DNA of 64,000 nt from Tepidibacter hydrothermalis (GCF_029542625.1 NZ_CP120733.1:248001-312000); one strand, 5' to 3'. Shown: positions 17,317 to 27,322, numbered from the stretch's first letter. A program made the numbers and translations. The notes: generated by a model not told the origin, from the sequence alone.

Positions 17317-18135
17317 ATGTTAAAAAACATGAAAGTAGCAATATTGTTAGCATTAGTATTAACGACTACTATGTTATTTGCAGGATGTAATACAACAGAA
17401 GATGTAAAAGCTGATGAAAGCACATCAAAAGAGGTTGAAAAAGTAATAAGAGTTGGAACTGGTGGTACATATAGTCCGTGGTGTTTTAAGGAAAATGATA
17501 AGCTTCAAGGATTTGAAGTGGATGTTTGGAATGAAATAGGAAAAAGAGCTGGATATAAGGTTGAATTCACAGTATCAAAGTTTAGTGGATTGGTTGGATT
17601 ATTAGATGCTGGTCAAATTGATACAGTGGCACATCAAATGTCTATTACAAAAGAGAGACAAGAAAAATATAATTTTACTGAACCATATGCTTATAGTAAA
17701 TATGATTTTATAGTAAAAAAAGATAGTAATTATAAAAAAATAGAAGATCTTAAAGGTAAAAAAGTTGGAGCTTGGTTAGGTGGAAATGGAGAAAAAACAT
17801 TAAGAGCATTAAATGAAGAATATAAACTTGATTTAGATATGTCATTTTATGATGGAACACCTTTAGAAAAGGAAGTAGAGATTGGAAGACTTGATGCATG
17901 CTGGCAAGGAGCAATCAAATCTCAAACAGTTATTAAACAAGGAAATTTAGATGTAAAACTAATGGGAGCAAATACAGAAATAGGATCAGAAATTAATGCA
18001 TATCCATTTACAAAAAGTGAAGAGGGTAAAGAAATGTCAGACAATATAAGCAAAGTCATTAAAGAAATGCATGAAGATGGAACACTAAGTGAACTATCTA
18101 AAAAGTGGTTTGATTTAGATACAACAAAAAAATAA
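17317..18135 (+). CDS. Amino-acid ABC transporter substrate-binding lipoprotein (cystine-type)
   Basis: 272-aa lipoprotein with lipobox LFAGC (Cys24) and an SBP family 3 domain (RVGTGGTYSPWCF ... GFEVDVWNEIGKRAGYKVEF, then KGKKVGAWLGG). Family 3 proteins bind polar amino acids and opines. Cystine is proposed from its place between a C-S lyase and the permease, not from binding residues. GAGGAGG precedes the ATG. It is second in a four-gene operon: lyase, SBP, permease, ATPase. Confidence 0.88.
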   Translation: MLKNMKVAILLALVLTTTMLFAGCNTTEDVKADESTSKEVEKVIRVGTGGTYSPWCFKENDKLQGFEVDVWNEIGKRAGYKVEFTVSKFSGLVGLLDAGQIDTVAHQMSITKERQEKYNFTEPYAYSKYDFIVKKDSNYKKIEDLKGKKVGAWLGGNGEKTLRALNEEYKLDLDMSFYDGTPLEKEVEIGRLDACWQGAIKSQTVIKQGNLDVKLMGANTEIGSEINAYPFTKSEEGKEMSDNISKVIKEMHEDGTLSELSKKWFDLDTTKK

Positions 18136-18164
18136 TAATTTAGCAAGTGATTGGTGGTAGAAAT

Positions 18165-18833
18165 ATGGAAGTTTTTAGTTTGGATTTTGCATTGGGTCTA
18201 CTTCCATTAATGTTGAAATATCTACATGTGACCATTTTTATGTCTGTATTATCTTTAGTGTTTGGATTGATGATTGCAATTATAGTTGCATTAATTATTC
18301 AAACTAAAATAAAAATTATATATCCTATTACAAAAATATATGTTTCATTTTTTAGAGGAACTCCACTCATAGCACAATTGTTTTTCTTATATTTTGGGCT
18401 GGTTCAAATGTTTCCAAGTTTAAAAGGAATGGATGCTTTTACAGCTGCAGTTATCGGATTAAGTTTGAATGCTTCAGCTTATATGTCTGAAACTATTAGA
18501 GGTGCCATATCATCTGTAGATAAAGGACAAATGGAAGGGGCTTTATCTATAGGAATGACATATCTTCAGGCTATGAGAAGGGTTATTTTACCACAAGCTG
18601 CAAGAGTGGCTATGCCAGCTTTGTCCAATAATTTTATTGATATTATAAAAGGATCATCCCTTGCATTTACGTTAGGAGTAACAGAAATAATGGCTACAGC
18701 TCAAATGGAAGGAGCTGCAGCATATAGATTTTTCGAAGCTTTTACAGATGTGATTATTATATATTGGGGGATTATATCATTGCTTGGATACTTACAAAAA
18801 AAATTAGAGATTAAGATGAGTGAAGGATATTAG
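18165..18833 (+). CDS. Amino-acid ABC transporter permease
   Basis: 222-aa polytopic inner-membrane protein of the His/Glu/Gln/Arg permease group. It has about five hydrophobic segments and the EAA loop that docks the ATPase ([28 protein letters not shown]). [16 protein letters not shown] is the usual conserved cytosolic/TM segment. ATG 18165 is preferred over GTG 18147, which would precede a GGTGGTAG site. It starts 30 bp after the binding protein and ends 11 bp before the ATPase gene. Confidence 0.9.
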   Translation: MEVFSLDFALGLLPLMLKYLHVTIFMSVLSLVFGLMIAIIVALIIQTKIKIIYPITKIYVSFFRGTPLIAQLFFLYFGLVQMFPSLKGMDAFTAAVIGLSLNASAYMSETIRGAISSVDKGQMEGALSIGMTYLQAMRRVILPQAARVAMPALSNNFIDIIKGSSLAFTLGVTEIMATAQMEGAAAYRFFEAFTDVIIIYWGIISLLGYLQKKLEIKMSEGY

Positions 18834-18844
18834 GATGTGTTAGT

Positions 18845-19579
18845 ATGATAAAAATAAAGAATTTACATAAAAGCTTTACCAAATTAGAAGTTCTAAGGGG
18901 AATTGATTTAGAAATAAAAAAAGGTGAAGTAGTTGCAGTAATTGGTCCTTCAGGTACAGGAAAATCTACTTTACTTAGATGTATAAATTATTTAGAGGTT
19001 CCTGATAAAGGAGAAATCGAAATTGAAGATCTAAAGATAAACACAAAAAATGTAACAAAAGAACAAATACATAGATTGAGAAAAGTTACCTCTATGGTAT
19101 TCCAAAATTACAATCTTTTTAAAAATAAAACAGCAATACAAAATATTTTTGAGCCGTTGATTGTAGTAAAAAAGATGGATTATAAAAAAGCAGAAAAGAT
19201 TGCATTAGATATATTAGAAAAAGTAGGATTGCTAGATAAAAAAGATATCTATCCTTCAAAATTATCAGGAGGACAGCAGCAAAGAATTGGAATTGGTAGA
19301 GCCATGGCTGTAAGTCCTAAAATTATGCTATTTGATGAACCAACATCTGCATTAGATCCTGAACTTGTAGGAGAAGTTTTGGATGTAATAAGAGGATTGG
19401 CAAAAAATCATACTACAATGATTATTGTTACTCATGAAATGCGATTTGCAAAAGAAGTAGCAGATCGAGTTATATTTATGGATGGTGGAAACATTGTTGA
19501 GCAAGGTTCACCAGATGAGATTTTTAATAATCCAAAGAATGAAAGAACAATAGAATTTTTAAAACAAGTAAAGTCTTAA
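18845..19579 (+). CDS. Amino-acid ABC transporter ATP-binding protein
   Basis: 244-aa GlnQ/ArtP-type ATPase. Walker [11 protein letters not shown]-loop VFQNYNLF, signature [15 protein letters not shown], Walker [14 protein letters not shown]-loop VTHEM. It ends the operon and is followed by a terminator at 19588. Confidence 0.93.
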   Translation: MIKIKNLHKSFTKLEVLRGIDLEIKKGEVVAVIGPSGTGKSTLLRCINYLEVPDKGEIEIEDLKINTKNVTKEQIHRLRKVTSMVFQNYNLFKNKTAIQNIFEPLIVVKKMDYKKAEKIALDILEKVGLLDKKDIYPSKLSGGQQQRIGIGRAMAVSPKIMLFDEPTSALDPELVGEVLDVIRGLAKNHTTMIIVTHEMRFAKEVADRVIFMDGGNIVEQGSPDEIFNNPKNERTIEFLKQVKS

Positions 19580-19587
19580 AGCACATT

Positions 19588-19622
19588 AAATGAGAAGCCA
19601 TAATAGGAGCTTCTCATTTTTT
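19588..19622 (+). terminator. Intrinsic terminator after the ABC operon
   Basis: AAATGAGAAGC, 10-nt loop, GCTTCTCATTT plus T-tract. Confidence 0.88.
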
Positions 19623-19642
19623 AACTATAACATACCATTTAA

Positions 19643-19670
19643 TTGACAATATGGTAAAAAATGCTATAAT
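19643..19670 (+). promoter_or_regulatory. Promoter of AdoCbl riboswitch 1
   Basis: Consensus TTGACA at 19643, 16-nt spacer, TATAAT at 19665, placed about 30 bp before the riboswitch aptamer. Confidence 0.8.
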
Positions 19671-19699
19671 GAACTTAACTATATAAAACTTAAAAAATC

Positions 19700-19845
19700 G
19701 TTTAGTATATTAGGGAAAAGGGTGAGATGCCCTTGCTGTAGTCGCAGCTGTAATCGGGGATTAGGACTATGTTTGCCACTGGATAGTAATCTGGGAAGGT
19801 TTAGTCTAAAGATGATCCGAGAGCCAGAATACCTGTATATTAAAT
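19700..19845 (+). promoter_or_regulatory. Cobalamin (AdoCbl) riboswitch 1
   Basis: Characteristic conserved blocks in order: GGTGAGATGCC, GTAATCGGGG, TTGCCACTGGA, TCTGGGAAGG, GATGATCCGAGAGCCAGAAT. The last is a B12 box with the usual GAGACC replaced by GAATACC. The P1 stem pairs TTTAGTATA with TGTATATTAAA. A terminator at 19912 gives a transcriptional off switch. The first downstream gene is 750 bp further on, beyond three repeat elements. Confidence 0.92.
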
Positions 19846-19911
19846 TTTCTTAGATCCTCCGACTTTGAGGAAAGTAAGATATATGTTTTTAGTGTACTCA
19901 ATGTATATCTA

Positions 19912-19947
19912 GGCCTTTTTCGTTATCGGAAAAGGTCTTTTTGTTTT
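19912..19947 (+). terminator. Riboswitch 1 expression-platform terminator
   Basis: GGCCTTTTTC, loop GTTATC, GGAAAAGGTC, then TTTTTG and T5. Confidence 0.8.
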
Positions 19948-20002
19948 TCTAAAATTAGTAAATGAGATTGAGGTTAAGTTGAAAAATCATATTTCTTAAC
20001 AC

Positions 20003-20210
20003 CAAAATAAAGGGCATTAAAATACCGTTCATGTGTTAAATTTTTCGTATAAAACTAAGAATTCCATCTTATTGAATATCCTAAAAGTTCTAAACTCCCT
20101 AACGGTCAAACAACGAACTTTATTAACGGATATTCAAACGCTGTAATTCAAGTTTTATATGAAAATATTTAAACCACTCTCTAACATTATTAATCCCCTT
20201 TATTTTTTAA
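20003..20210 (+). repeat. R1 palindromic element, copy 3
   Basis: ~205-bp imperfect palindrome. Outer arms AATAAAGGGCATTA and (inverted) AATAAAGGGGATTA; core CTCCCTAACGGTCAAACAACG; right arm TCTAACATTATTA. Its GGGC/GGGG arm differs from copies 2 and 5 yet still pairs within itself. Confidence 0.85.
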
Positions 20211-20300
20211 GTGCAGTTCTTAAATTTTAAGTAGATATAATAAAGAGATTTTTCTCTTATAGTGAGGCAGGATCAATTTCATGTTATAGGGATTAGTATT

Positions 20301-20508
20301 AAAAAACTTTCTATAAAAATGTTAGTGAATGCTTTTAGATATTTTGACTAACACAACTTGAGTTTTGTCGTTTAATAATACGTTAAGAAATTTGTGTGTC
20401 TGACCATAGGGAGTTCGTAAATTTTAGGATTATTAATAAGACAAAATCTTAGTTGTATTCAAAATATCGTTGCATCAGTGGAGTTATTAGATAAAGGAAT
20501 TATACAAT
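20301..20508 (-). repeat. R1 palindromic element, copy 4 (opposite orientation)
   Basis: Read on the minus strand, the core is CTCCCTATGGTCAGACACAC and the conserved CACTAACATTTTTA lies in the right arm. It is closest to copy 6 (shared TATTTTGAATACAACTAAGAT and TTATTAATAATCCTAAAAT segments). It is the only copy in this orientation, about 90 bp from copy 3. Confidence 0.8.
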
Positions 20509-20532
20509 TTCTTATCTATAGATAGTATAGAT

Positions 20533-20624
20533 TAAAAACTATACTTACAACTATTTTTAAGCAACTGAGTCCGTAGGACTAGTTGGCGACATGAGCCATG
20601 CGTAGCATGAAGCGAATTTTTTAT
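20533..20624 (+). repeat. R2 element, copy 1 (short form)
   Basis: Holds the R2 block ACTTACAACTATTTTTAAGC, then AACTGAGTCCGTAGGACTAG, TTGGCGACATGAGCCATGCG and AGCATGAAGCGAATTTTTTA. Nested small hairpins (GAGTCC..GGACT, CATGCGTAGCATG). It lacks the upstream half seen at 49.45 and 60.46 kb and sits ~75 bp before the lipoprotein gene. Confidence 0.8.
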
Positions 20625-20699
20625 AGACAGTTTTGATAACCTACCTGACTTTGAGTAGATTTGATAAGAAAATTAAAAAAATATTAGGGGGAATAATGG

Positions 20700-22067
20700 G
20701 TGAAAAATAGGAAGTTTATACAAAATATTTCTATCATTTTAGTTTTAATGTTTAGTTTGTTTTGTCTATTTGGATGTGGGGGTCAAAAGACAAAAATTGT
20801 ATCAAACTTAGATAATGAAACTAAAACTGAGGAAAATATAAAACAAGAAAAGGGAACAGATAAGCAGAAAAAAGAAGATGTAAGTGAGACTAAAGAAACC
20901 AAAGACAATAAAGAAGTCAAAGAGGAATCAAAAACAGCTACAGAAAATGAAAAGAAAGAAGATAGTAAAGATGCAGAAGTTAAAGAAGATAAGAAGGAAG
21001 TAAAAGAGGAAGCAAAAAAAGAAGAACCTAACAAGGAAAATAAAAAAGATAATAAATTAGAATCAGATACTAAGGTAATAGACGGAGTTACATATAAGGG
21101 ATATAAAGGACCTGTTCAAGGTGAGGTTAAATATAAAGAGGGAACACCTTCTGGTGAAAATGCTAATGAATATAAGGCATCAGGAGATATACAAAGTCCA
21201 TATAAAGTTAATTTAGTAGTAACAAGGGATTATGGAAAGAAGAAAATGTACGCCAAGAATGTTGGCCTTGTAAAAGATGAAGTTGGTATGGAGGTTTTAT
21301 TTAGAAATCTAGATATTCAAACAGCTTATGGTGGAGGATTTGTTAATAGTATAAATGGGCTTGAATCTAATTACACTTTTCATACAGGTAAAGATAGGAA
21401 AAAATCAGATTGGTTCTATTGGGTAAATGGAATACTAGCTCCTATAGGAATTGGTGAATATAGACCACAAGCTGGAGATGTAATATGGTGGGATTATCAT
21501 GACTGGAGTGTTACTATGTTTGCACCAGCTGTTATTGGATCTTATCCTCAACCATTTAGAAATGGTTTTATGGGAAAGAACCCAGGTACAGTAATAATGT
21601 ACACTCCAAATTATAAGCAAAGTGCAGAAAATCTAAAAACTAGTTTGATTAGTAAGGGGGTAAAGCAGGTTGATGTAAGTGAATATGATTCATCTGTTCT
21701 GAATAAACCCAAAAAGTATTATATTCTTATTGGTGCTTGGAACGAGCTATCTGAAGGAAGTAAGGTTATAAATGATATAAACAAAAAGAATAAATTAGTA
21801 GGAACGTATGTCAAATTTGAAGATGGTAAGGTTCATGGCTTAGATTTTAAAGGAAATACCATTTCATCTTATGATACGGGTGGAGCAATATATGCATATG
21901 CAGCAGGCATGGGAAGTACAAAGCCTATATGGATGGTTACGGGAACTAATGATGAAGGAGTAAATATGGCAGTTGATACTCTCATAAATAATCCAAAGGC
22001 ACTCGATAAGCATTTTAGTGCCGTGATAAGTAAGAATAAAATAGAGAATGTACCTTATAGTAATTAA
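20700..22067 (+). CDS. DUF4430 (transcobalamin beta-domain-like) lipoprotein
   Basis: 455-aa exported lipoprotein (lipobox LFGC, Cys26). A ~110-residue Lys/Glu-rich linker probably spans the wall. DUF4430 follows at ~166-270, with the diagnostic DWFYWVNGILAPIG ... AGDVIWWDYHDW; this domain resembles the C-terminal beta domain of animal transcobalamin and intrinsic factor. A C-terminal domain (~275-455) of unknown function (VIGSYPQPFRNGF ... PIWMVTGTNDEGVNMA) is shared with the lipoprotein at 50.6 kb. GTG 20700 is set by AGGGGGA 7 nt upstream; the nearby ATG frame stops at once. It is the first gene after riboswitch 1 and heads an eight-gene operon. A corrinoid-binding role is inferred from fold and riboswitch. 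Confidence 0.8.
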   Translation: MKNRKFIQNISIILVLMFSLFCLFGCGGQKTKIVSNLDNETKTEENIKQEKGTDKQKKEDVSETKETKDNKEVKEESKTATENEKKEDSKDAEVKEDKKEVKEEAKKEEPNKENKKDNKLESDTKVIDGVTYKGYKGPVQGEVKYKEGTPSGENANEYKASGDIQSPYKVNLVVTRDYGKKKMYAKNVGLVKDEVGMEVLFRNLDIQTAYGGGFVNSINGLESNYTFHTGKDRKKSDWFYWVNGILAPIGIGEYRPQAGDVIWWDYHDWSVTMFAPAVIGSYPQPFRNGFMGKNPGTVIMYTPNYKQSAENLKTSLISKGVKQVDVSEYDSSVLNKPKKYYILIGAWNELSEGSKVINDINKKNKLVGTYVKFEDGKVHGLDFKGNTISSYDTGGAIYAYAAGMGSTKPIWMVTGTNDEGVNMAVDTLINNPKALDKHFSAVISKNKIENVPYSN

Positions 22068-22104
22068 AAATATGTTTTTAATACAGGCTGAATGAGGGGA
22101 TAAG

Positions 22105-24099
22105 ATGAAAAAAATAGGGATTATTTTAAGTGTATTTATATTTATGTTTTGTATTGGTGGGATTAGTTGTTATGCAGATTCAGATATAAGTATAAATACA
22201 AAGATTGGGTTTGATGGAAAGTGTAAATTAGGGGGAATTAATCCTATTAAAGTAACTGTTGAATCAAAGAATACAGAATATAGTGGTAGATTAAATGTAA
22301 ACGTTGGGGATAGGGTATACACTCATAAAGTAGATTTAGAGAAGAATACTAAGAAATCTTTTGAATTTGCAATTCCTATATTTAATGAAAATGATATAGC
22401 TGTTGATGTTGGAAATGATGATGTAATAGACGCTACTGATGTATCACCTGAAATATATAGTCAAGATACTATATTTGTAGGAATTTTGAGTGATAAATAT
22501 GAAGATTATTATTATATGAATGATATAAATATTTTGGACAAGGATAATGTTCAAGTTGTAAAACTAGATAGTACTTTAAATTATACAACTGATGAAATTT
22601 ATAATATAGATTTTATGGTATTAGATAATTTTAGTACTAAGGAGTTAACAGAAAAAGGACAAAAAAACCTTCAAAATTATATAAAAAGAGGAAATATAGT
22701 TCTAGTTGGAAATGGAAAATATGCTTATAAGAATTTGACTGGTGTATTAAAAAATTTAGATAAAAAGATTAATTTAGGCGATGGTATCGTAATACCTGTT
22801 GATTTAGAAAATAAGGATCTAATAAATAATGTTTTGCAAAAAAATATTACACCAGCTTTGATGACTAAAATTAATAATCCAGTGAACTTTGAAAGTAATA
22901 TAAATCAGATTAAAAAGCTTTATAACTCTTGCGATAATATATTAAAACCAAAGTATAGTTCTTTATACTTTCTTATAGCTATTTTGGTAATATATATTTT
23001 CTTATTAACTTTATCTATTTTTATTAAAAAGTATAATAAATATTCATTTTTATCAGTTGTAGTTGGGTTTTGTGTTGTATTTTACTGTTTAGCTCTTTGG
23101 GGAGGTTTTGAAAGTACTAAAGGAGCTTTAGCTAGTATTAAAGTTTATAAGGATGGTTTGTATACTTATAATCTTGCTAATATATATCCTTACAAAAAGG
23201 ATAGTATTGATATTGCTACATTTAATTCAGAGTTCTTAGATGCAGTTGATAGTGAAAAGTATGAAGTGGATTTAATTGATAAAAAAATAGAATATACGGA
23301 TAAGGAAAACTATCATATTTATAGCCATGGCTTTGAAGATACCCAATCTGAAGATATAACTATAAGCCTAAGTAAAGATGATATTTTAAACGGAGAGATA
23401 AAAAATATTTTAGTTAATAAGATGATAAATTCATTTTTGATAGCAGGGGATACAGTTATAAATATAGGAGATATAGATGGAAAAGAAGTCGTAAATATTA
23501 ATTATAAAATAGATCATAACCTTAGAAATACAGGAGATTACAACTATATTGAAAAGATATGCAAAGATGCAGAACTTAATAACTATCAAAGAGATATGCT
23601 TGAGTACTATTTCTATAATATAGATGATCTTGATAATGTGAAGCTTATAGGATTTAGTAATGAAAATAATAAATTAAAAATCGATGACAAAGATCAGAAG
23701 ATAAAAGAGCTTTCTATGAATGTATTTGATGTGAAATTAAAAAGTAATAATTATGCTCCTTGTGAAACTATAAAGCCAGTTGTAGACTATGGACAAAATA
23801 CAGAAAAAGTACAGGAGAAAAGAGAATATGTCTTAGAAAAAGGAGATATTATTACTCTTTATTATAAGATTCCAGATGATTTAAAAGCATATAATATAGA
23901 TATTTTTACGAAAGCTGATACTGATGATTTGTATTTAGAATATTTTAATCAAGTCACAAATAGTTGGGAAGCATTGAATGATTTGAAATTAGAAGAAAAA
24001 CAAATATATGAATGCACATCAAAAGGTCCTTTGAGCTTAAGGCTAACAGGAAGTGGAAGGGTAATACTTCCTCAAATTTCAGTAAATGGACTTGATTAG
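22105..24099 (+). CDS. Exported membrane protein of a MoxR/vWA operon
   Basis: 664 aa. It has a signal peptide (KIGIILSVFIFMFCIGGISC), a beta-rich extracellular part, a Rossmann/glutamine-amidotransferase-like stretch (~115-215, NIDFMVLDNFSTKELTEKGQ ... GNIVLVGNGKY), two adjacent TM helices (~285-345) and a large C-terminal domain. No enzyme motif is evident. Proteins with this layout occur next to MoxR ATPases and DUF58 proteins, and function is unknown. It starts 38 bp after the lipoprotein and 15 bp before the next gene, so it belongs to the operon. Confidence 0.6.
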   Translation: MKKIGIILSVFIFMFCIGGISCYADSDISINTKIGFDGKCKLGGINPIKVTVESKNTEYSGRLNVNVGDRVYTHKVDLEKNTKKSFEFAIPIFNENDIAVDVGNDDVIDATDVSPEIYSQDTIFVGILSDKYEDYYYMNDINILDKDNVQVVKLDSTLNYTTDEIYNIDFMVLDNFSTKELTEKGQKNLQNYIKRGNIVLVGNGKYAYKNLTGVLKNLDKKINLGDGIVIPVDLENKDLINNVLQKNITPALMTKINNPVNFESNINQIKKLYNSCDNILKPKYSSLYFLIAILVIYIFLLTLSIFIKKYNKYSFLSVVVGFCVVFYCLALWGGFESTKGALASIKVYKDGLYTYNLANIYPYKKDSIDIATFNSEFLDAVDSEKYEVDLIDKKIEYTDKENYHIYSHGFEDTQSEDITISLSKDDILNGEIKNILVNKMINSFLIAGDTVINIGDIDGKEVVNINYKIDHNLRNTGDYNYIEKICKDAELNNYQRDMLEYYFYNIDDLDNVKLIGFSNENNKLKIDDKDQKIKELSMNVFDVKLKSNNYAPCETIKPVVDYGQNTEKVQEKREYVLEKGDIITLYYKIPDDLKAYNIDIFTKADTDDLYLEYFNQVTNSWEALNDLKLEEKQIYECTSKGPLSLRLTGSGRVILPQISVNGLD

Positions 24100-24113
24100 G
24101 GGGGGATTATTTG

Positions 24114-24827
24114 ATGGATGTATTTGATATAAGTAAGAAAAATAAAATTAACATAATAGCTTATCTTATTATACTAAGCATTACATCTATAAGTTATTAT
24201 TTGATGGTTTCATTAAGGGTAGATGGATATAATCCGTCACTTTATAAATATGCATATATATACTTTAATGGATTTTCCATGTTGTTATTCACATTGATAA
24301 TGTTATTTTGGGATATAAATTATACTTATATAAATATATATTTGAAAATTATTATTGAAAGCTTAATAGCTTCATTATCAGCTGTTCCAATAATACTTAT
24401 TATCTTTATGCTGGGGCAGCTTAACAAAGTTAATATATTTATTCCATTGATTATTCAATCCTTGTGGGGAACTGTTATATTAAGTATTAAAAATATTAGT
24501 AATAAATATAAAAATAAAAACTTCTTTATAGGAATGTTTATTTTTATAACTATTGTTTTAAGCAGTGTTTATTTATTTTTTTATACTAATTATGCAAATA
24601 TTGTATTAACAACCATTTATGACAAAGATATACCAATTATATTTTTCTTAAATCCACTTATTAATATAGTCGGCATAAGTTATAGTCAAATGATTGATAA
24701 TCAAATGGGATATTATCCTGTTATTTGTTATTTAGTATTTTGGGGGATGGTAGTATTGATATTTAATATATTAGATTTAAAGTTTAATAAAGTGAATAGT
24801 TCAAAAGAGGGTGGCCAAAATTTATAA
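24114..24827 (+). CDS. Polytopic membrane protein of unknown function
   Basis: 237 aa with about six hydrophobic helices (e.g. IIAYLIILSITSISYYLMV, IIIESLIASLSAVPIILIIF, YPVICYLVFWGMVVLIFNIL). No transport or catalytic motif is recognised. It could be an ABC-2-like or scaffold membrane component of the MoxR/vWA system. ATG 24114 is chosen (GGGGGGA, 8-nt spacing); a TTG three bases earlier is possible. The end overlaps the next gene by 17 bp, which implies coupled translation. Confidence 0.55.
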   Translation: MDVFDISKKNKINIIAYLIILSITSISYYLMVSLRVDGYNPSLYKYAYIYFNGFSMLLFTLIMLFWDINYTYINIYLKIIIESLIASLSAVPIILIIFMLGQLNKVNIFIPLIIQSLWGTVILSIKNISNKYKNKNFFIGMFIFITIVLSSVYLFFYTNYANIVLTTIYDKDIPIIFFLNPLINIVGISYSQMIDNQMGYYPVICYLVFWGMVVLIFNILDLKFNKVNSSKEGGQNL

Positions 24828-26349
24828 AGATAAAATATATATAACTTTAAAAAAGCTTAGAAATAAGATATGGATTAACAATATTATAGGTTGTTTAATA
24901 GATTCTTTATTAATATATTCTCTTATTATTTTAGGATTTACAATAATAATTCATGTGATTCCTATTGTCTACTTCATAAAAAAATCTATTATTATAGGAG
25001 CTATATTACTTGGAGTAGGTATTATAAGAGGAATAATTAAAAGACCGAGTATAAAAAATACAGCATTAATAGGGGATAAGATGGGGCTTAAGGATAGATT
25101 GATAACCTATATAGAGTATAAGAATAATGATGATAGTATTATAAATTTATTTAAAGATGATTTAAAAGAAATGCTTGATAGTTTCAATGTTATTAAGAAT
25201 TACAAAATACATATTAAGTTTAAAAGAATTATTATCTCTTTATTGGTAATCGTATTATCCTTAGGGATATATTTTGTGCCATCAAATAATAAAGATATAG
25301 CTATAGAAAAACAAAATATAAATGATGATATAAAACAAGAAGCACAAAAGGTAGCTGATATTAAAAAAGAGATTAAAGAAAATATAGATAAAGAAAACTT
25401 AGATAAAAAGGATAAGGAAATATTATTATCAACTCTTGATAATCTAGAGAAAAAATTGAATAAAGCTGATGATTATAATCAAGGATCAGTTGATATTAAT
25501 AATGCTCAAAGTGAACTAAACGAAATAAATGAAAGTTATATGAATGATGTAAGCTCTGTTTTTGAGGGAGTAAAACAAGGTAATAACAGTATTGAAACTG
25601 CAATTGATTCTCGAAATATAGATAGAATAAAACAAGCTTTAATGGATGAGAAATTTACACAAGAAGAAAAAGACAAGATGATAGATAATATAGAAAAAAT
25701 ACAAAATAGTACTAATAGTGAAGCTTTAAATAAAATAAAAGACTGTTTAAAAAAGGGTGATTCTTCAGGAAAAGATATTGCTGATATATTAAATAAAGAT
25801 AAGAAGAAATTAAAAATAGCAAAGAAAGCAGATATGAAACTTGAAAGCATGAAAGAAAGAATGATTTCAAAAGAAGGAGAAGGATTTAAAAGCTTTGGAG
25901 ATAAGAAAGGGTCTGATTTTGCAAACGGTGATAATGATGAATTAGATAATGGGGAAAATGGATTTGAGAACCCGAATGAAATGGCCATGGGGAATGCAGC
26001 AAATAAAAAGATGGCAAATTCAAATGGAGTAGGAGGAAATGTTGATTCAAGCTCAGATTCAAATAAACAATCACAAGAAGGTCATATAAAAAGAAATGAA
26101 GAATCAACTCGTCTTAAAGATAATGGTAACGAAATTTCAAGTGTTAGTGGAGTTACTGGAGAAGATGGGATTATAAATAATAAATACTCTGATAACGTAA
26201 GTGAGATAAAAGGGGATTATAAATCACTTGATAGTATAGAAAAAGAGTTTAGTAAAGAGGGGATGGATTATATATTTAAGCAGGATATACCACTTGAAGA
26301 TAGAGATCTTGTAACGGATTATTTCAAAAGATTAAATGGGGGGGATTAA
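24811..26349 (+). CDS. Membrane-anchored coiled-coil protein (DUF4175-like)
   Basis: 512 aa. Two TM helices near the N-terminus (~20-65) and one at ~140-155 are followed by a long charged helical region (~165-345, many E/K/D) and a low-complexity Gly/Asn/Ser segment (~355-445). The layout resembles DUF4175 proteins found with MoxR/DUF58 genes. The GTG start overlaps its ribosome site (AAGAGGG) with almost no spacer, so initiation is probably coupled to the upstream gene. Two bases separate it from the MoxR gene. No catalytic residues are recognised. Confidence 0.55.
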   Translation: MAKIYKDKIYITLKKLRNKIWINNIIGCLIDSLLIYSLIILGFTIIIHVIPIVYFIKKSIIIGAILLGVGIIRGIIKRPSIKNTALIGDKMGLKDRLITYIEYKNNDDSIINLFKDDLKEMLDSFNVIKNYKIHIKFKRIIISLLVIVLSLGIYFVPSNNKDIAIEKQNINDDIKQEAQKVADIKKEIKENIDKENLDKKDKEILLSTLDNLEKKLNKADDYNQGSVDINNAQSELNEINESYMNDVSSVFEGVKQGNNSIETAIDSRNIDRIKQALMDEKFTQEEKDKMIDNIEKIQNSTNSEALNKIKDCLKKGDSSGKDIADILNKDKKKLKIAKKADMKLESMKERMISKEGEGFKSFGDKKGSDFANGDNDELDNGENGFENPNEMAMGNAANKKMANSNGVGGNVDSSSDSNKQSQEGHIKRNEESTRLKDNGNEISSVSGVTGEDGIINNKYSDNVSEIKGDYKSLDSIEKEFSKEGMDYIFKQDIPLEDRDLVTDYFKRLNGGD

Positions 26350-26350
26350 T

Positions 26351-27322
26351 ATGGAGGAAGTAGTAGTTAAGAATTTTCAAGATTATTTTGAAGATATATT
26401 AAGTGAGGTAAAAAAACAGATAGTAGGACAGGATGAGATAGTAAGAAGTGTACTTATAGGTGTAATATCTGGGGGAAATGTATTAATGGAGGGAACTCCT
26501 GGTCTTGGAAAGACTGTTCTTGTTAAGACGTTTGGTAAGGTTCTTGATCTACCTTTTTCAAGAATTCAATTTACTCCAGACCTTATGCCTGTAGATATAA
26601 CGGGAACTGTAATAGTTAATAAGAAAGATGATGATATAGAATTTTCTTTCCAGAAAGGACCTATATTTAGTTCATTAGTTCTTGCAGATGAGATAAATAG
26701 GGCAACACCTAAGACTCAAAGTGCAATGCTTGAAGCTATGCAGGAAAGAACAGTAACTGTTGGAAATGATACATATGAGTTACCTCAGCCATTCTTTGTT
26801 TTAGCAACTCAAAATCCTCTTGAAATGGAGGGAACATACTCTCTACCAGAGGCACAGTTAGATAGATTTATGTTTAAGATTAATATTAAGCTTCCTAAAA
26901 TGGAGGATCTTTATAGAATAGTTGATTTGACTACTTGTGATAATAATGAGGTTGATATTAAAAAGCAGGTAGGGGTTGATGATTTAATACAGATGAAAAA
27001 AGCTGCTATGAAAATACCTGTACCTAGTAATGTAAAAGAAAAAGCAGTTAAAATAATGCTTGAAACTCATCCAGATAAGACAACTACTGATGCAGTAAAA
27101 AATTATGTTAAGTGTGGAGTGAGTCCAAGGGGAATTCAAGCAATCATAACAGGAGCTAAGGTCAAAGCATTATCTGAGGGGAGATTTAATGTGTGTATGG
27201 AGGATATATATTGTATGGCTTATCCTTGTCTTAGACATAGAATATTTTTGAACTTTAAGGCCATGGCAGACAAAATAGACACCGACACCATAATAAGGGA
27301 AATCCTAAAGAAGGTGAACTAA
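26351..27322 (+). CDS. MoxR-family AAA+ ATPase
   Basis: 323-aa cytoplasmic AAA+ ATPase of the MoxR group. Walker A GTPGLGKT, Walker B LADEINRATPKTQ, sensor-1 ATQNPLEMEGTY and sensor-2-type GVSPRGIQA are all present. MoxR proteins act as chaperones that assemble or activate vWA-domain partners; two such partners follow. The run of seven Gs at 26338-26344 sets ATG 26351 (6-nt spacing); ATG 26336 precedes it and is rejected. It abuts both neighbours. Confidence 0.92.
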   Translation: MEEVVVKNFQDYFEDILSEVKKQIVGQDEIVRSVLIGVISGGNVLMEGTPGLGKTVLVKTFGKVLDLPFSRIQFTPDLMPVDITGTVIVNKKDDDIEFSFQKGPIFSSLVLADEINRATPKTQSAMLEAMQERTVTVGNDTYELPQPFFVLATQNPLEMEGTYSLPEAQLDRFMFKINIKLPKMEDLYRIVDLTTCDNNEVDIKKQVGVDDLIQMKKAAMKIPVPSNVKEKAVKIMLETHPDKTTTDAVKNYVKCGVSPRGIQAIITGAKVKALSEGRFNVCMEDIYCMAYPCLRHRIFLNFKAMADKIDTDTIIREILKKVN

